A stretch of DNA of 64,000 nucleotides from the NCBI GenBank assembly GCA_036345935.2, contig JADWOT020000001.1, positions 35,152,211-35,216,210 on the forward strand, written 5' to 3'. Source of the DNA: Taenia hydatigena (taxonomy: Eukaryota > Platyhelminthes > Cestoda > Cyclophyllidea > Taeniidae). The translations under genes and the position numbers were made by a program. Shown piece by piece: positions 1 through 12,419 of the stretch (position 1 is the stretch's first letter; each line of letters begins with the position of its first letter). Under the pieces are notes generated by a model. It searched no databases, was not told where the DNA came from, and was given only the letters and a program-made list of their open reading frames with translations.

Positions 1-544
1 GCATTACTCTAGTCGGACCCAATGTCAGCAGGTGGCAGCTACGCACATTGTAGTCTTGAGTGGAAGTGTGCCGAAGTCTCGGTTGCGTCTATTTCTCGCG
101 GGAGACAAACTTTGTTCGCAGTTTAGCCTTCTCATGCGCATCTCTCTGCAGTGTTTAAAAACCTCTCGATAAGTTTGAATTCACCGTCACCAATCTCGCC
201 GTGGACTTACGATACGACCTCCGTATAGTGTAAGTCATAAGCTGCACCTTTCTGCTCATGTACTTATAAGAAGTTGGCGTTCTGGGCTTACCTTGAGCAA
301 GAATGTGGTTGTTTGGTGAAGTGGGTTTCCAGATTATTATTTTAAAGTAAATCATCGGCCCTTGTTGCCATTCCCTGTGAGGTACTGCCGTCCAACATTG
401 TCATGTCCTCTGATTGTGTGAGTGAAGTGGAGTGCTTTTTCTCCCTTGTCCTATGTCTTTAATCTACTGCGCTTTCCCGACCGCCAGTGAGATCGAAGGT
501 GGGACTCCTTTTGTAGCGTCATCAACCGCATTATTGTGGAATAG
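1..544. other. No gene seen, unique-looking sequence
   Basis: No convincing ORF, RNA gene or repeat copy was seen. Open frames here are short and lack any recognisable motif. Confidence 0.4.
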
Positions 545-765
545 GCCTACTGCGTCGACTTGTCACGTAGATGTCCTCATTCTCATACCATTTCAACATT
601 TTAGATCCACGCATTCGATTAGGCTGCCGTTTGAGCCGACAATTCTGGAATAGACATTGTACTTGGCGACAACTCACAAGTTAATTTAATCCCAATTCGT
701 ACCTGGGAAGTTTTATTCTGGTGAGCGGTTCCAGTTTTAGTCACGAACCTTTCAACCGAAATGGA
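545..765 (+). repeat. Inverted copy of the palindrome II spacer
   Basis: This stretch matches the reverse complement of about 39395-39605, the unpaired centre of the large palindrome at 33-45 kb. Shared landmarks include the segments around GTCACGTAGATG, TACTTGGC and GTTTTATTCTGGTGAGC, in the same order. It shows that the spacer belongs to the dispersed repeat family and is not unique DNA. Similarity fades after about 765. Confidence 0.7.
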
Positions 766-1929
766 TGTGAGTTGTGGTAGGGCTGGGTAGATGGTTGCGG
801 AATGTAAGGTGGATTTGTTGATGAATGGAGCAGAATCGCGTACGCTCGGGATGCTACTGGGAGTAGTGAGGTGGTTGTGAGGCGGTCTTCTTCGGCAATA
901 AGTCAGAAGTGTTGAATACGAGGTTGGAGGGGATTTGCTGAATGAGTGAACTGACGGTGGATGGAGGGTTTGGTGGAGCGAAAATTAGTAACACTGTGAC
1001 CTTTTCCCTCAGGACGGTGGTAGGATTCTCAATTTCTTCTGATGGTTTTGCATTTAGCAGTTTACTCCTCCAACGGATTGTGCATGCTCATGAATGTCGT
1101 TTATTTGGGTTGATTGGAGGAGTTGGAATGCTAGAGCTTCTTCTGTGGTGGAGGGCGATGCTGCTATTGAGGGCAGGAAAGTCGATTTGGAGCTAGGGTG
1201 GTGGTGGAGTGAACAATGTGGGTTGAGTGGACGTCTCGGAACTGCTGAAGTTGATTCCTTCACCATGACTTAAGGGATGGTGATGCTGCATTTCAGGAAC
1301 TACAGAGCGTTCCTTGTAATTAATAGATTTTATTAGAATGATTTCACATTTAAGTTTCTTTTCGGCCATTACGGTCTCTTCCTCTCCCACCTGTTCTTCA
1401 TTAGGCTGGAGCTGAATTTGGAACGTTTGTCATCGAGACCGCAGGTCAATCCGCTGAATGCCTGTAAACTACTTCTCTTAATCATTTGAGAGCACTAGCG
1501 ACGGTGCCAATATCATCATTAGCAAACGCAAAAGCAAGAGGTTTGACGTCTCCTACTCATCTTCTTTGCTACTGCAATTTTTATTATTAGAAGCCTTTCT
1601 TTATTCTTGGTCTCTATGTGCCGGTGTGCAAGTGACTGGGTAGAGGTGGTGAAGTGAAGCACGCCTCTCCTTAATAAGTGGCTAAGAGGGAGGGAAAGAA
1701 GGGAAGAGGAGACAGGGGCGGCATGGGAGGTGGAGTTGATGGCCTTCCAATCCTTTCGGTCTCGAAAGTGTGACACATCTGGCATGGCGCCTGAAACTGC
1801 ACTTGAAACAGAATGTGGAATTAGTCGCGATTCCGATTAGTATCACCTCAGTTAGTACCTTTAGCACAATGGCCCACATGAGGAGTAACTTAACTCGTGA
1901 TTGAATGCATTGCATCTCAGTACTTGATT
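766..1929. other. Gene-poor stretch with a small inverted repeat
   Basis: The plus strand is rich in G between about 780 and 1250. A 10-nt perfect inverted repeat (ACTCCTCCAA near 1064, TTGGAGGAGT near 1111) is the only structure noticed. No coding feature is supported. Confidence 0.35.
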
Positions 1930-2092
1930 AAATGATGATGATGATGATCGCCGGTAGGTAGACTACGTGGCATGAAAGGTTGACAGAGAAGTTTGCCCGG
2001 GGTTGCTGGCATGGCCCAGAGGCCAGCCCACGCGACTAGAGCAACATGGCCACCCAAGTCAGGGTAGTCGAAACCGACAGTCAAAAAAAAAA
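1930..2092 (+). mobile_element. Retroposon-like (SINE-like) element with poly-A tail
   Basis: A run of ATG/GAT trinucleotides (1932-1948) is followed by a locally GC-rich, structured segment with short self-complementary blocks (GCTGGC / GCCAGC). It ends in a ten-base A run at 2083-2092. A compact GC-rich body ending in poly-A inside ordinary sequence suggests a small retroposon. No clean Pol III A/B boxes at standard spacing and no clear target-site duplication were found. No second copy was noticed in the window. It could also be a processed RNA insertion. Confidence 0.35.
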
Positions 2093-5000
2093 CAAAGTTT
2101 TACGCACTCGTTCCTCAATGCGTGTGTTTAAACTGGAACACCTCACCTGGACCCGACGCGTGTATTAATGTCTACTTTATTGTCCACACATTTGACACTG
2201 AGGTGTGGAAGCAGCTTTATCTCCCGCTGACGACGAGTTTCACCTCTTATAATCTAAAGCCAAATCAAACCACTTCTGTCGCCGCTTGTACACGCATTGA
2301 TGGGAGAGACGACAGAGAGCACCTTGGTGCCTACACCAGCCTTGGAGGGGGATAAGTCCTCTTTGCTCATTTTTGCTGAAAGCTGAACCACTGCTACTGC
2401 TTAGGACTAACCAGATCCGCTAGAATCAATTCTGCGATGCTGCCAATGCATTATTACCACTGCTACTAATTAAAGTTTGCAGACTCATTAGTAGTAGTAC
2501 TGCCTGGTACTAAAGAAATTACTGCCGACAGTTGGACGGATGCTCCTCAATGTGATCAGTTATCAGGTAGTTGACGCATAGAATTTGATAATAATTATTG
2601 TTATTATAATGGGGCGAATTTATGGTTGTATGGGATAGGGGAGAAGAAAGCGTCTTTCACGAGTGGAAGAAGCTCCTCAACGACCAGCAGACCTGGCCAG
2701 ACTTCTGCTGCAGTAACCACGACTGGCGGTGCTGCTTTAATCATTGTAACTCTACTAGCTTTCAGGGCTGCCATGCTTTCGTGACTTTTCTCATGGGTCC
2801 GTACAAGCATGCAACGCTTATACTTCCACTAAAGAGTGCAACTGCTGCAAACAAATGTTAAATGGCGACGAACTAAAGATGTTAGCATTTGCATTTGTCT
2901 TCATCGACACTGAGAGGAGTTTACCCCTGTAAGGTAGGCAATCGGAAATCACTGAACTGCAATGATACTTATCGTAGGAGGGAATGAAAGACAACGTTGT
3001 AATGCTGGGTGTGCTCTCAAATCCTCAGTGAGGGGCGATGCTGTTTCGAGCTGCACATCTAGCCACAAACCATACATTTGTCAGGTAGTTGCCTAGTCAG
3101 TCAAATCATTACCACGCCTTACTGAAACCTCATCAAAGAATCTTACCAGTTTAGAAGGTTTGCAAGCTCTTGGTAACTACTCCTACCCGTATAAATCCAG
3201 GTGGGAATATCGAATATGGAATATGCGGTCCCGCCCATGCCTGAATGACCCACGATTTGGCACAAAGCAATTGTCTCGTGTACTATCTTCTGAGTGTGGT
3301 AAGTCGTGTAAAGAGAGGTCAGATTACTACCAACGCCTGACGAAATGGCCAGCGAATGAAAGCTTGCCTATCGTGTACAGACGTCTCTGTGTGCGGTATT
3401 GTTGCCTGTTCAAGTCAGGTGCATCAAAATCTTAAATTTCATCAGCCATGCACCGTGTGTGTGTGTGTGTGCACGCCAGATAGGCGGGCGGATGAGAACA
3501 AAGAGGAGTGGGGATGGGTAACTTGGCAAGCACTTATTGTCTATGAGGCAGTGCATGTTGTAGAGGTTGAGTGATATGTTATCATAATAGACTTACAATT
3601 ACATGCGCAAATACCTTTCCTCTCTTCCTTCCGCCTTCCTTGTGGCCGAGAGGGACGTTAGACGGATGGCGACTGAACGACCTTGAGACTAGCCAATGTC
3701 ATTCTTCAATGGCCACTTGCCTCCAGAAGAGGTTGAGCTGTTATCGAAAACGAGCTTTAAAATTTTAAAAACTTCTTAAAGGACGAACATAACCGAAGTT
3801 ATTCAAAAGCAAAAAATATGCAAAATGCAGTGCACAAGGCAGAACAAAAAGATTTTGAAAATTTTTTATAAGAAGAGCACGCATGATATTGTGCAATTAA
3901 AAATAGCTGTAGATTACTTCTGCAACCAGATGACGCAGCAGTAATACCAACTAGGGGTCAAAATCAGTTCAAGAACAAATTGCGCATCAGAAAGCGGCGA
4001 ACAGATAAATTCCTATGACAAACCACTTTGAGTCACTCAAACAATGCACAAAGTTGGCCTGCGCTTCTCACTGTACAAATCTCAGGAACAATAGAGGTTT
4101 TAATGCCTAGATCGAATATATAGACAATTCAACGCCAATTCCTTTTCGAATAAAACAGCAAGAAGACAGTTTGGAACACGCGTTTTTGTATGGACAAAGT
4201 GGAGGAATAAGGAAGTTGAAAGAGGTCGTTCCCATCTCGCGTATTCAATGTTCAATCGCCTTTCCATTAGGTGTGTATCCACACCAAAGGTCTTCAGGAC
4301 GCTCTGCAATAAAGAGAGGAAGGGAGAGAAAAGAGAAAAACACACCCTTATAACAGCAACGACACCATAAATAGAAGCGTTCCTTTGTTTGCTGTACTTC
4401 CGAACCATCTTGGCCTGATCGTGCGTAGCTGCCTCTACAAAGGCAAAATCGCGATGACCTCTGGAGGGCTTTTAAGGCATCTTCACCTTGATGGAGCTGC
4501 CACCTCGCTCTGACTGGCCTGAAGGGCAACATTTCACACCAAAATGACTCGACCTTGTTCTTCCTCCTTCTTCATCGCCTTTTTTTGTGACCACGACTGA
4601 GGGCTTTCAACAGGCAGTGTTGCGGAGACCACTACGTCAGCTGGCTTCCGGACGAGTGGAAACTCCTCAGTCTCTACCTGCTTCACCTGTGCGCTAGGGT
4701 TAAAGAGAAGGGAAAGGAAAAAAAGGGGGAAAGAATGAGGTCAAGGGAATGACATAAAAGAGAAGAAAAACAAACAAATCTGTATTCAGTAAAGTAAAGT
4801 ATTGCAAATGTTGTGATTGGGTAAGTTCTAACGTAGATAACAAAACAGTAAAACAGGGAGATAACCTCCTTACGACGTTTTTTCATCAGAATAAACAAAA
4901 CCTAGCACAGACTTTGGGAAGGTGAGGTAATTAAAGCAGTGATTCGGTCGATGCAAAACAATGAACTGGTCATCTGGTCAAGGAAATAATGCAATACAAA

Positions 5001-6590
5001 GCCCACATTTCATCTTGGGTAAAGCGGTCATTTAGCCAACTGCCAACTGCCAGCCAGTCAGCAAACGATCCAAGGAGCACGATGAATTGGGCTTCTAACG
5101 CGCACAAAAGTGGCAGTTGGGTAGGATTTCACCTACTTAGCATCTGTGGGAGATTTCACATTGCAGTAGATGTAGATACATGTCAGCCATTTCATCATCT
5201 CCATACCTTTCGACATTTTAGTGCTGAAGGTCCTTAAAATCTTGACACAGAAGTCTCCAGCCTCTTTATTTTTTGTCAATGGCATTACCTTTTTTATTCG
5301 CAAAGATGTTGACCTCTTCTGGGCTGTGTACCCTGCCAATTCGCACTTTGGCGTCTCTAACTATTAATATTATATCATAAATTCGACAAGAGGCTCAAAA
5401 GATCAGTCTAGAAGCCAAGCTTGGACAAATACAAAAGACGACTTCGAGTAACACCACATTCTCTCAGCCACCATTGTATGCCATGGTGGTTCAGAATGAG
5501 AGGGGGGAAGCAATGACCTCACGAAGTGGCGTCTATGCACCGACACTTTTCTGTCCACACTATGTGATGCATGCAAATCAACAATTCGCACGCATTCGGT
5601 AAGTTCTTCTTGCATCATGATGAACTACCAGTCCGAGAGACACGCAACGTAAGTAAGTAAAGTCAACCTCTGCGAGGAAACGAGCATCAACCAGCTACCA
5701 TATTTGCTACAAGTTCCGGTCTCTTCACAGGTTTATGGCTGAGGCTGGTGCCATTTTGGGAGGTACATTGAAGCTTGATGAGCAACGTTATGCCACAAGT
5801 GAAGGAAAGGTAACTTAGACAAAGAACACGATGGGAGGGCCAGAGATTACAGAGAGCCCGGATTAGGCAGCGTCAACATGATGGGTAGTAAAGGGGAGCC
5901 GACCTGTGGATTTGCGGATCCTTTATCAACATTTAGATAGGGTGCAAGTGATGAGTGGAAGGACGTTCCTTGCCAGCAGTTGCTGTTGCTGCTGCCATCT
6001 GCTTCTGCATCACCTTTGACGTCCACTGCCTCCTGCGCTGCCCAAATCGAGAGGTAGGCCCATTCAAGTCAATAATTGGTGCATAATGTTTGTCAGCAGT
6101 CAGTATTTCTTAACACTGACATTGGGTCTCTCGTTACAGTGTAACAAAGTGGCCACATTAGTGTTGACTTCCAGGTACACCAGATCCTCCTTCAACGATG
6201 TCTTCGTATCCTCTGCTTCACTCTTGCCTTTCTCATGGGCAGCAATCTCGTTCGTGTTTGTTGCCACCTCTAGTGAATATTTACAGAAAGAAAATTGTCT
6301 TTGTTCGTCCCTTGCATTAAACCTGTCAAGTAAAGGACGGAGCGCAGGTTGTTAAATTCAAAGCGGAATTAGGAATACAACCGGAGTTGCTGGTTGAAAG
6401 GATCAATGGACGGGATGGTTTGTTAAAGTAGTTAGGGAGAGAGGATGTGGCAATCGTCGCTACGAAGAGGACAGTTTCTCTTCAGGTGGGTGAGTGAATA
6501 GTCCTCCCAGTTGGACAAAATGCGGTCAGGGGTTAGCAGTGCTGAAAAGTTTGTCGCTATCTGATTTCATGAATGTCTTGAATGCTGGAG
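2093..6590. other. Long stretch without recognisable genes
   Basis: ORFs on both strands are short (mostly under 105 codons), have no motifs and no paired splice signals that I could defend. A 16-nt GT microsatellite lies at 3455-3470. Low-complexity AT-rich sequence occurs around 3780-4020 and 4680-4900. Confidence 0.35.
3455..3470 (+). repeat. (GT)n microsatellite
   Basis: Eight uninterrupted GT units. Confidence 0.9.
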
Positions 6591-6594
6591 GCGA

Positions 6595-6700
6595 TCACAC
6601 ACTCCACTCGCCATTACCTCTCCCATTTGATGCATTAGTGGTCTACCCGTGACCCAACCTATGCCTTACCTCTAACAGCGAGCGTGACCCATTTGGCCTG
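6595..6700 (-). repeat. Eroded copy of palindrome I arm sequence
   Basis: The segment around GAATGCTGGAGGCGATCAC through the following CTCCACT...CATTACCTC blocks matches 18870-18965 of the palindrome I right arm with many differences. It is an old copy. Confidence 0.5.
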
Positions 6701-7739
6701 TTGGCCCGTTTACTTGTGTCATCATTGTCAACCTCGGCATGAGGACATCTCTACAGACATTTGTACTTGCAATTAGCAGATACCACATCTCCCTCGTTAA
6801 CCAGCGGACTAGTAGTTCGTGATTGTGGCTACAGGTACTGCCACCATGCGTCACTTCTTACTCACTAATCATCATGAAAACCATCTATTTTAATGTCATC
6901 ATCTTTTACCCGATTCCGCTCAAGTGGGTGGCAAAAGTTAGGACTTGTTGTGGATAAAGCTATATTTAAACAAAACTACCATGTTATAACTCAAAGAAAT
7001 GAAGTGAAGAGAAGGCGGATTTACCAAAGTCCCCCACCACTCCTTTGAACTTTGAGTTGGCATTTTGCCACTTGATCCATTCGCTGACGTTGACAAATCG
7101 GAAGCCATTTCGGCACATCGGCACATTTGCACTACATATGCTTGACGAAGTAGTCCTTAATGTTGGACGAGAAGCTGTCTGCTCTAAATCCACTCGTTTT
7201 GGGTAAACAAAAGCTGCAAATTGAAATGATGGAGGAATGATCCTTTGTGGTCAGAAGGCGTAAACAAATCAGCAAATCCATAAAAATGTGTGACAGGGTC
7301 GACTTTCATTCTCTTAGAAAGGGCAGAGTGAGAGCGATCAACGAGCAGACTTTATTTGCACTGACGTAGCCCAGTAGACCAATTGTTATCACAAAAGAAT
7401 CCGGACAGTTTTATTTGCCTTTCAATGCCATTTTCACAGACACAGGACACACAGGTCAGGATGATAACTTTTGACAAACATTCAACAGGAAATGTTGGTC
7501 ATGCACTAGATCCGACCCGAATTACTGAGGTCACCACGTGAAAGAGATGCAGGCATGTAAGCGCCTCCTGTTTCGTGACTAGGCAGTTGTCAATTGTGAC
7601 AGAGGTCGTACATGGTGGTACCACATCCCAGTAATGATGACTCAGAACGAACTAGATTCTCATAGGGATAAATGATTGTAGGGTGGGTAAAACTGCCTTG
7701 ATTTCCTTGTTATGAGCGGACTGAGAGCAAAAAGCGAGA

Positions 7740-7890
7740 GCTCTTCATTGGTGGCACAATAAACAGAGCAGAGCGACGAGAGTTGCGCTGATTCAAAAAG
7801 TACTCTTCTCCACCGTGGGCAGATGACGACGGTTCCGTGGCTTGGAGCGTGTTCGTCGAACGCTTCTCGTCTAACATTGAGGACTGCTTA

Positions 7891-7931
<41 letters not shown>

Positions 7932-7990
7932 CAGATGCGCCGATGTAATGAAGCGCCTGACGAACTGTCTCTTTCGCCAAATAATGCGGC
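7740..7990 (+). repeat. Dispersed module M, interrupted by an AT microsatellite
   Basis: This is a copy of a short dispersed module recognised by a CTCTTCAT...GCAGAGC...GGCAGATGA block, a GTTCGxCGAACGCTTCTCGTCTAAC block, and a GCCGATxTxATGAAGC block. Related copies lie near 7120-7195 (-), 16020-16240 (+), 18500-18710 (-), 22840-23000 (+), 30160-30260 (+), 36900-37040 (-), 37220-37320 (+), 37450-37530 (+), 41640-41740 (-), 41880-42010 (+) and 51290-51430 (+). An (AT)18 tract has grown inside this copy at 7894-7929. No protein product is evident. Confidence 0.65.
7894..7929 (+). repeat. (AT)n microsatellite
   Basis: A 36-nt pure AT dinucleotide tract located inside repeat module M. Confidence 0.95.
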
Positions 7991-8975
7991 AGTTAATCTG
8001 GTCGTTATAATCGGCGGAGAAGCGTGCGTTTCAGTGAATCTTTTACCCCGCGATAGCATCCGCCCTTCTGTGAGCGTGCATTATTCTCACCACTTAACCT
8101 CGTTCATGTCATCAATGATGAAGAATGTCCTCTGCCCGCACTCAACCCACTGGTTTGGAAGGAGTAAAGTTAAACCAGAAACCAATCACGAATGCTGGTT
8201 GGCCAGCTATTTATCGAGCTCGCTTCCTAGTCAATCCTCTTTCTGACTGCAATACCGGCGTAAAGCAGTTTGAAAGGTGTGTCAATCGTTAACAACATGC
8301 TGTGGAAGGTTGGATATCGCTTAAAGGATCCTACAGACGAAATACAGGATTTATCGACAAATAAGAGCTGAGAATCGAGACAGAGTCTCTACACATCAGT
8401 GATACCATCGTGGGCATTAAGTTACAGCAGCCTCCACGTGCTCTTCACTGACATGCAAGATGTCCACCGGAAATGCCCTCAGATGTTTCTGTGTTACTTT
8501 TACTCTTGGTGACCCGTTGGCGTCCAAATTTTCAAAAATGAACCGACTAGAAGAAGGAATCGATGCCATTGATTGGAATCAGGAAGGCGCGACATTATGG
8601 GTTCTCGCAATCCCAGCGAACTTCAAGTCTTCCGACAATCGCTCACAGGTCAAGAGTAATCAGTAATCATCAATACACTCAATAAAAACCACCCAGAGCA
8701 TGGACCCATATGTAGACGCCTTTCTCGCTGTCTGGTTTCCTTGCCAGCTCTCAACTCTTGGTCGCACCTTGACTCATTTGTTAAATGGGCAACAATGGCT
8801 CAACTGACTAGTTCCCAGCGCATCTTACCTCATTACAGTGTCAACGTTCCCTGGAGGCGTTGATGCCAACCCTGCAGACCTTGGTGTCGTCATGACGAAG
8901 ATGTCAGCAATGATGTAGCTCATTGCTAGTGGAAGCTAGTGTGGCGAAACATCAACACAAATGCAGACGATAGTC

Positions 8976-9088
8976 TTAAGATCTGAGGTCTAATTCCTCC
9001 CGTCCTTCTACTTTGATTATCTTCATATTGAAAAGTTGCAAATGTAATCAAAGTAGGAGGTAGGTAGGAATTTTATATCAGATTCTTA
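8976..9088. other. Long imperfect hairpin (foldback)
   Basis: Arms 8976-9019 and 9044-9088 are reverse complements with scattered mismatches; the inner 28 positions pair at 24. They are separated by a 24-nt AT-rich loop. The unit could be a foldback MITE, a microRNA-like precursor or a DNA cruciform. The sequence does not match let-7, the only microRNA I could compare by eye. The strand of any transcript is unknown. Confidence 0.6.
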
Positions 9089-9089
9089 A

Positions 9090-10320
9090 AACCTTCACTT
9101 GCGTTCAGGTTGCTGTTTTACGACATGAACCCACGTTTTGGCAAAATTGATGGTGCTCGACAATGAGCTCAGATTGCGAAGAAGAGGTTAAATCCGGAAA
9201 ACCCAAGTTGATTGCATTGCATTATTTGAGCAGTGCAACTTCCTTTCGCCAATGTCTTCACGCCACCGAGGCGTGAGAATAGCGATGTGGTTGGCTCATT
9301 GCTCGTAAGAGTGAGGACAAAGACTTGAAATTTATGTGCGTGGCAGCGAGTTGTCAGGAAGGCGATGCGAGCCGCTGTTGCGAGCATGGATCGAATGCAA
9401 CGAATCCAGCGAATGATGCTATGCTTAATGAAAGCCTCCTTTCAACTCTTTGTCAAATTTAAGATGTATTTAATGGTCATGCTGTGAGAGTGAGCGATAG
9501 GCTGAGGTGAGGAGAGCAAATGGTCAAAGAAGAGACGTGGGAGAAAATGGGATGACGCTTAGATTTAAATGCATGGATTCGCAAGTTGTGGGATTATTAC
9601 ATTTACTAAATTAATGGCCACAAGAGTTAGTGCTACCTGTTAAGTTTGTTTAAGTCGTTGTCATCTGCTTCGGTGCTAAGATTTGATTGAACCAATTTTC
9701 TGTCATCTAACAACACTTCTTTTGCTGAATCGAAGCTATAAAGTAAAAAAGTGGGTGATGCCTTACCCTACATCCGTAAAATTAGCACTGAACAGCCTCT
9801 GGTGTTAAATGTTTGGAATTACATCTCGGAATCTTGGTAAGGTTGACTGGTCAGTGTTTGCACAACTCGCGCAGTAACACTTCAAATTCTGACCAAACTG
9901 TCTGGCGATGGTGGCCACTACCACGACAATGGCCGCCGTGGAGGTAATTGAGGCTTGTTGTTGCTGTTGTTGCTGTGTTCATCGTCACCGCCGCTGAGAC
10001 TGCTGTAGCTGCTGGTGAGTTGATAAGTAAAGACACGCATCAAACTGGTAAATAGATCTACCAGTTTTGGCATGCTTGCCTTGCTGAACCATCCTCTTAG
10101 TCAAGCGATGGGCATTCTGAAGAAATGTTTCTCGTTAAGGAAGGGAATTGAATCCATAATGGCAGCAATGACTACCAAGCAGCTTAAGGCTACTCCCGTT
10201 CTCTTGCGACTAGTAGAGTAAGTAAGTGAAGGCCAAGGCAGTAAAGATAAACGCAATGGAGCAGTCCCACTTTGCAAGGAGGATGACATTCCCCTAAATT
10301 CGGAAAGAGGTCGTTTAAAA
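9090..10320. other. No gene seen
   Basis: Only short unremarkable ORFs are present. Trinucleotide-rich GCT/GTT sequence lies around 9955-10010. No repeat copy was clearly identified. Confidence 0.35.
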
Positions 10321-10509
10321 GAGGTTTCATCGTATTGCAACTTATTTGTACTGGGTGAATACCCTGTCACGATGCAAGAATTGTCAGCACATCTGCGTTT
10401 TTCACATGCCGCCAACCCCATCGATACGTATCAACACATTGTGAGTGCAACATTTCAGGTCAGGTCTAACATTTGGCCCACACACACTCAGGCATCGACC
10501 ACGCGATAA
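10320..10509 (+). pseudogene. Open frame shared with the inverted copy at 46415
   Basis: A frame around GTC ACG ATG (10366-10374) runs open to TAA at 10507-10509. It encodes a segment with QELSAHLRFSHAANPI and ends WPTHTQASTTR. The inverted copy (46415-46560, minus strand) keeps the same frame, the same stop and similar residues (KELSAHLRFSHVAKPI, WPTHTQVSTSR). No family was recognised. Differences between the copies fall on silent and replacement sites alike, so selection is not shown. It may be a fragment of a host gene captured in the repeat. Confidence 0.3.
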
Positions 10510-12165
10510 CCGGTTGACTAACGTGTCATTCGTTCGTGATACTGTCAAACCAAAGGATTCTAATCCTTTAGTTAGATGGGAATGGGTGCATTAGGCTATG
10601 GCTAGTATGTACGGTAGTAGCTGTCAGTGGACGTTTCTAAGCAATGATTAAACAAAGCAACCGATAAAATACACCACTTTCTCCCCTACTTAACAGCTAT
10701 GAGCAACTGCAAGACGTCAACGGGATTGTAGGGAGCTTCTCATGATGCGCTCAAACCCTGCGAGGAGACTTGGTAGGAACGCATACCTTAAGGGTGTGCG
10801 CTGTCCTACTGACCACAAGCCTAGTTATGGCAACAACTGGCTGAGTCACAAGGTTTCAGTCTTGCGTTCTACAGTACGATGAGCAAATCATGGTCATGTG
10901 AAAGATGAGCCAAGTATTAGTAAACTTAACTTTTCAAAGGTACATCTACCGGCCCCGATAATTTTAAGGCCCCACCCAACTGCGCCATTACAACCATCCA
11001 GTCGGCTTTACTATCGCATTCGTTGCGCTTGCTTCTTGCAAGTGTGATGTCTACAGAGGTGTCCTTCTGACTAACCGAGTTCTCGTAATTTTGGTGGTTT
11101 TAGGACCCACTGGGGAGATAAGGAACTGAAAAGACCAAATAAGAGAGAATTTTTCCACTTCTTTGCTGGTCGGATTTTACTGTTGTGAGCTGCTCCCTCT
11201 GCCTTTATCTGAGTTACCACTGCTTGTGATAGTCGATTAACGCGATAGCTAATTTAGACCAACGGGTTAGAAGATAAATGAGCAGCAAGTGCTTAAGAGG
11301 GATGGAGACGAGTAGCATGAGAGCCTAGAGTGTAAATACTGTTGAATGCTCAAATGGAAGCTAAGAACATGGGCTTTGATCTAAAAGAAGCTGCAGCATT
11401 CGAAGCATCTTCGAAGTACCTGCCTATCTTTCCTCTTTTACTAAAGACGGAAAACTACGTGTGCCACATTAAGCGCACCACACTCAGCAAGGGACATTCC
11501 GGCCTTGTTGCGGTCTCCTTTCCACAGTCTTATTACTTCAGTCACGAGCCGCACACACATCTGTCCTTCCATGCAAGTAAACAAGAAAGCTGACAGATAG
11601 GCAGACACTGAAAGACGCTCCGCAGACGAATTCGTTGTCCCACATATATATGTGGCTACACGGCTAACACACCGATCGTCGAGGCGAAGATGACATGACT
11701 CTGTCGCAGAGAAATTGTCGATTTCCGACAGCTCCAACTAACCATCGGAAAGGTGGTACACATCTACGCCAACTTCACATGTTACGCCATGTGCTGGTAC
11801 GTCTGATTCTGCCCCAAGGTGAGCTACAAGCCTAAATATTTGCTCTCCTCTCTCGCCTCATTTGAGAGGCGTACTTGGCTCTCTATAGAGGAGTGGGATT
11901 GCAGTCAACCCGCACAGGAGGTTAAAGCGCACTCGTTAATCACACCTCACCACGATGAAAAGAGCACTCATCTTCCATCCTCTGAGACTCTGGCATATGC
12001 TTCAGACTCAAGGAGGAGGTGTGTCTCCTTCCATTTAACCAACACCCCTAAGGTTACCCTCGAACAGTCGCGTCCTTCTATTCTCAGCCAGCTCTACTGA
12101 AGACTAAAGTGCGAAGTGGAATCTAATGTCAAACATCCAGAGAATCCATCTTGAAATCTCGGCAA
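10325..12165 (+). repeat. Inverted counterpart of 44995-46620
   Basis: This block matches the reverse complement of 44995-46620 almost throughout. Examples are GTCACGATG...CACATCTGCG near 10365 versus 46555, and the segment around 11800-12125 versus 45360-45010. Its last 150 nt also match the outer ends of both palindrome II arms (33321 onward and up to 45176). Identity is high in blocks, with small indels. The two copies lie about 33 kb apart, so they are a dispersed inverted pair and not one palindrome. Confidence 0.8.
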
Positions 12166-12419
12166 TGACACGCAGCAGATTTGATGCCTGGCCAATCGCC
12201 GTGGCTTAGCTTGCCATTGATATCATTTCTGTGACTTTATACAAGGACCAAAGCAATCGAATGTTGAAGCACTTTGAAGGTTGAAGTGGTCAAATAGATT
12301 GTTGGACAGTCTCTCTTTACGATACACCACACAAGTCAACGTGGAGTCCAGCTCATTGTAGCATTGAAATTCGGGGTACCGACAGGTCTCAAGGTGATCA
12401 GCGTTGCCAACCTTGATGT

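Noticed and set aside
2041..2100. Possible Pol III B box (GTAGTCGAAACC) in the retroposon-like element
   Set aside because: No A box at proper spacing and only a loose consensus match; not a tRNA gene.
8460..8666. 68-codon plus-strand ORF with protein-like composition
   Set aside because: No motif, no promoter, and length well within chance; flanking sequence shows weak traces of old repeats.
9955..10015. GCT/GTT-rich trinucleotide stretch as a possible coding repeat
   Set aside because: Imperfect, short, and frames are interrupted.
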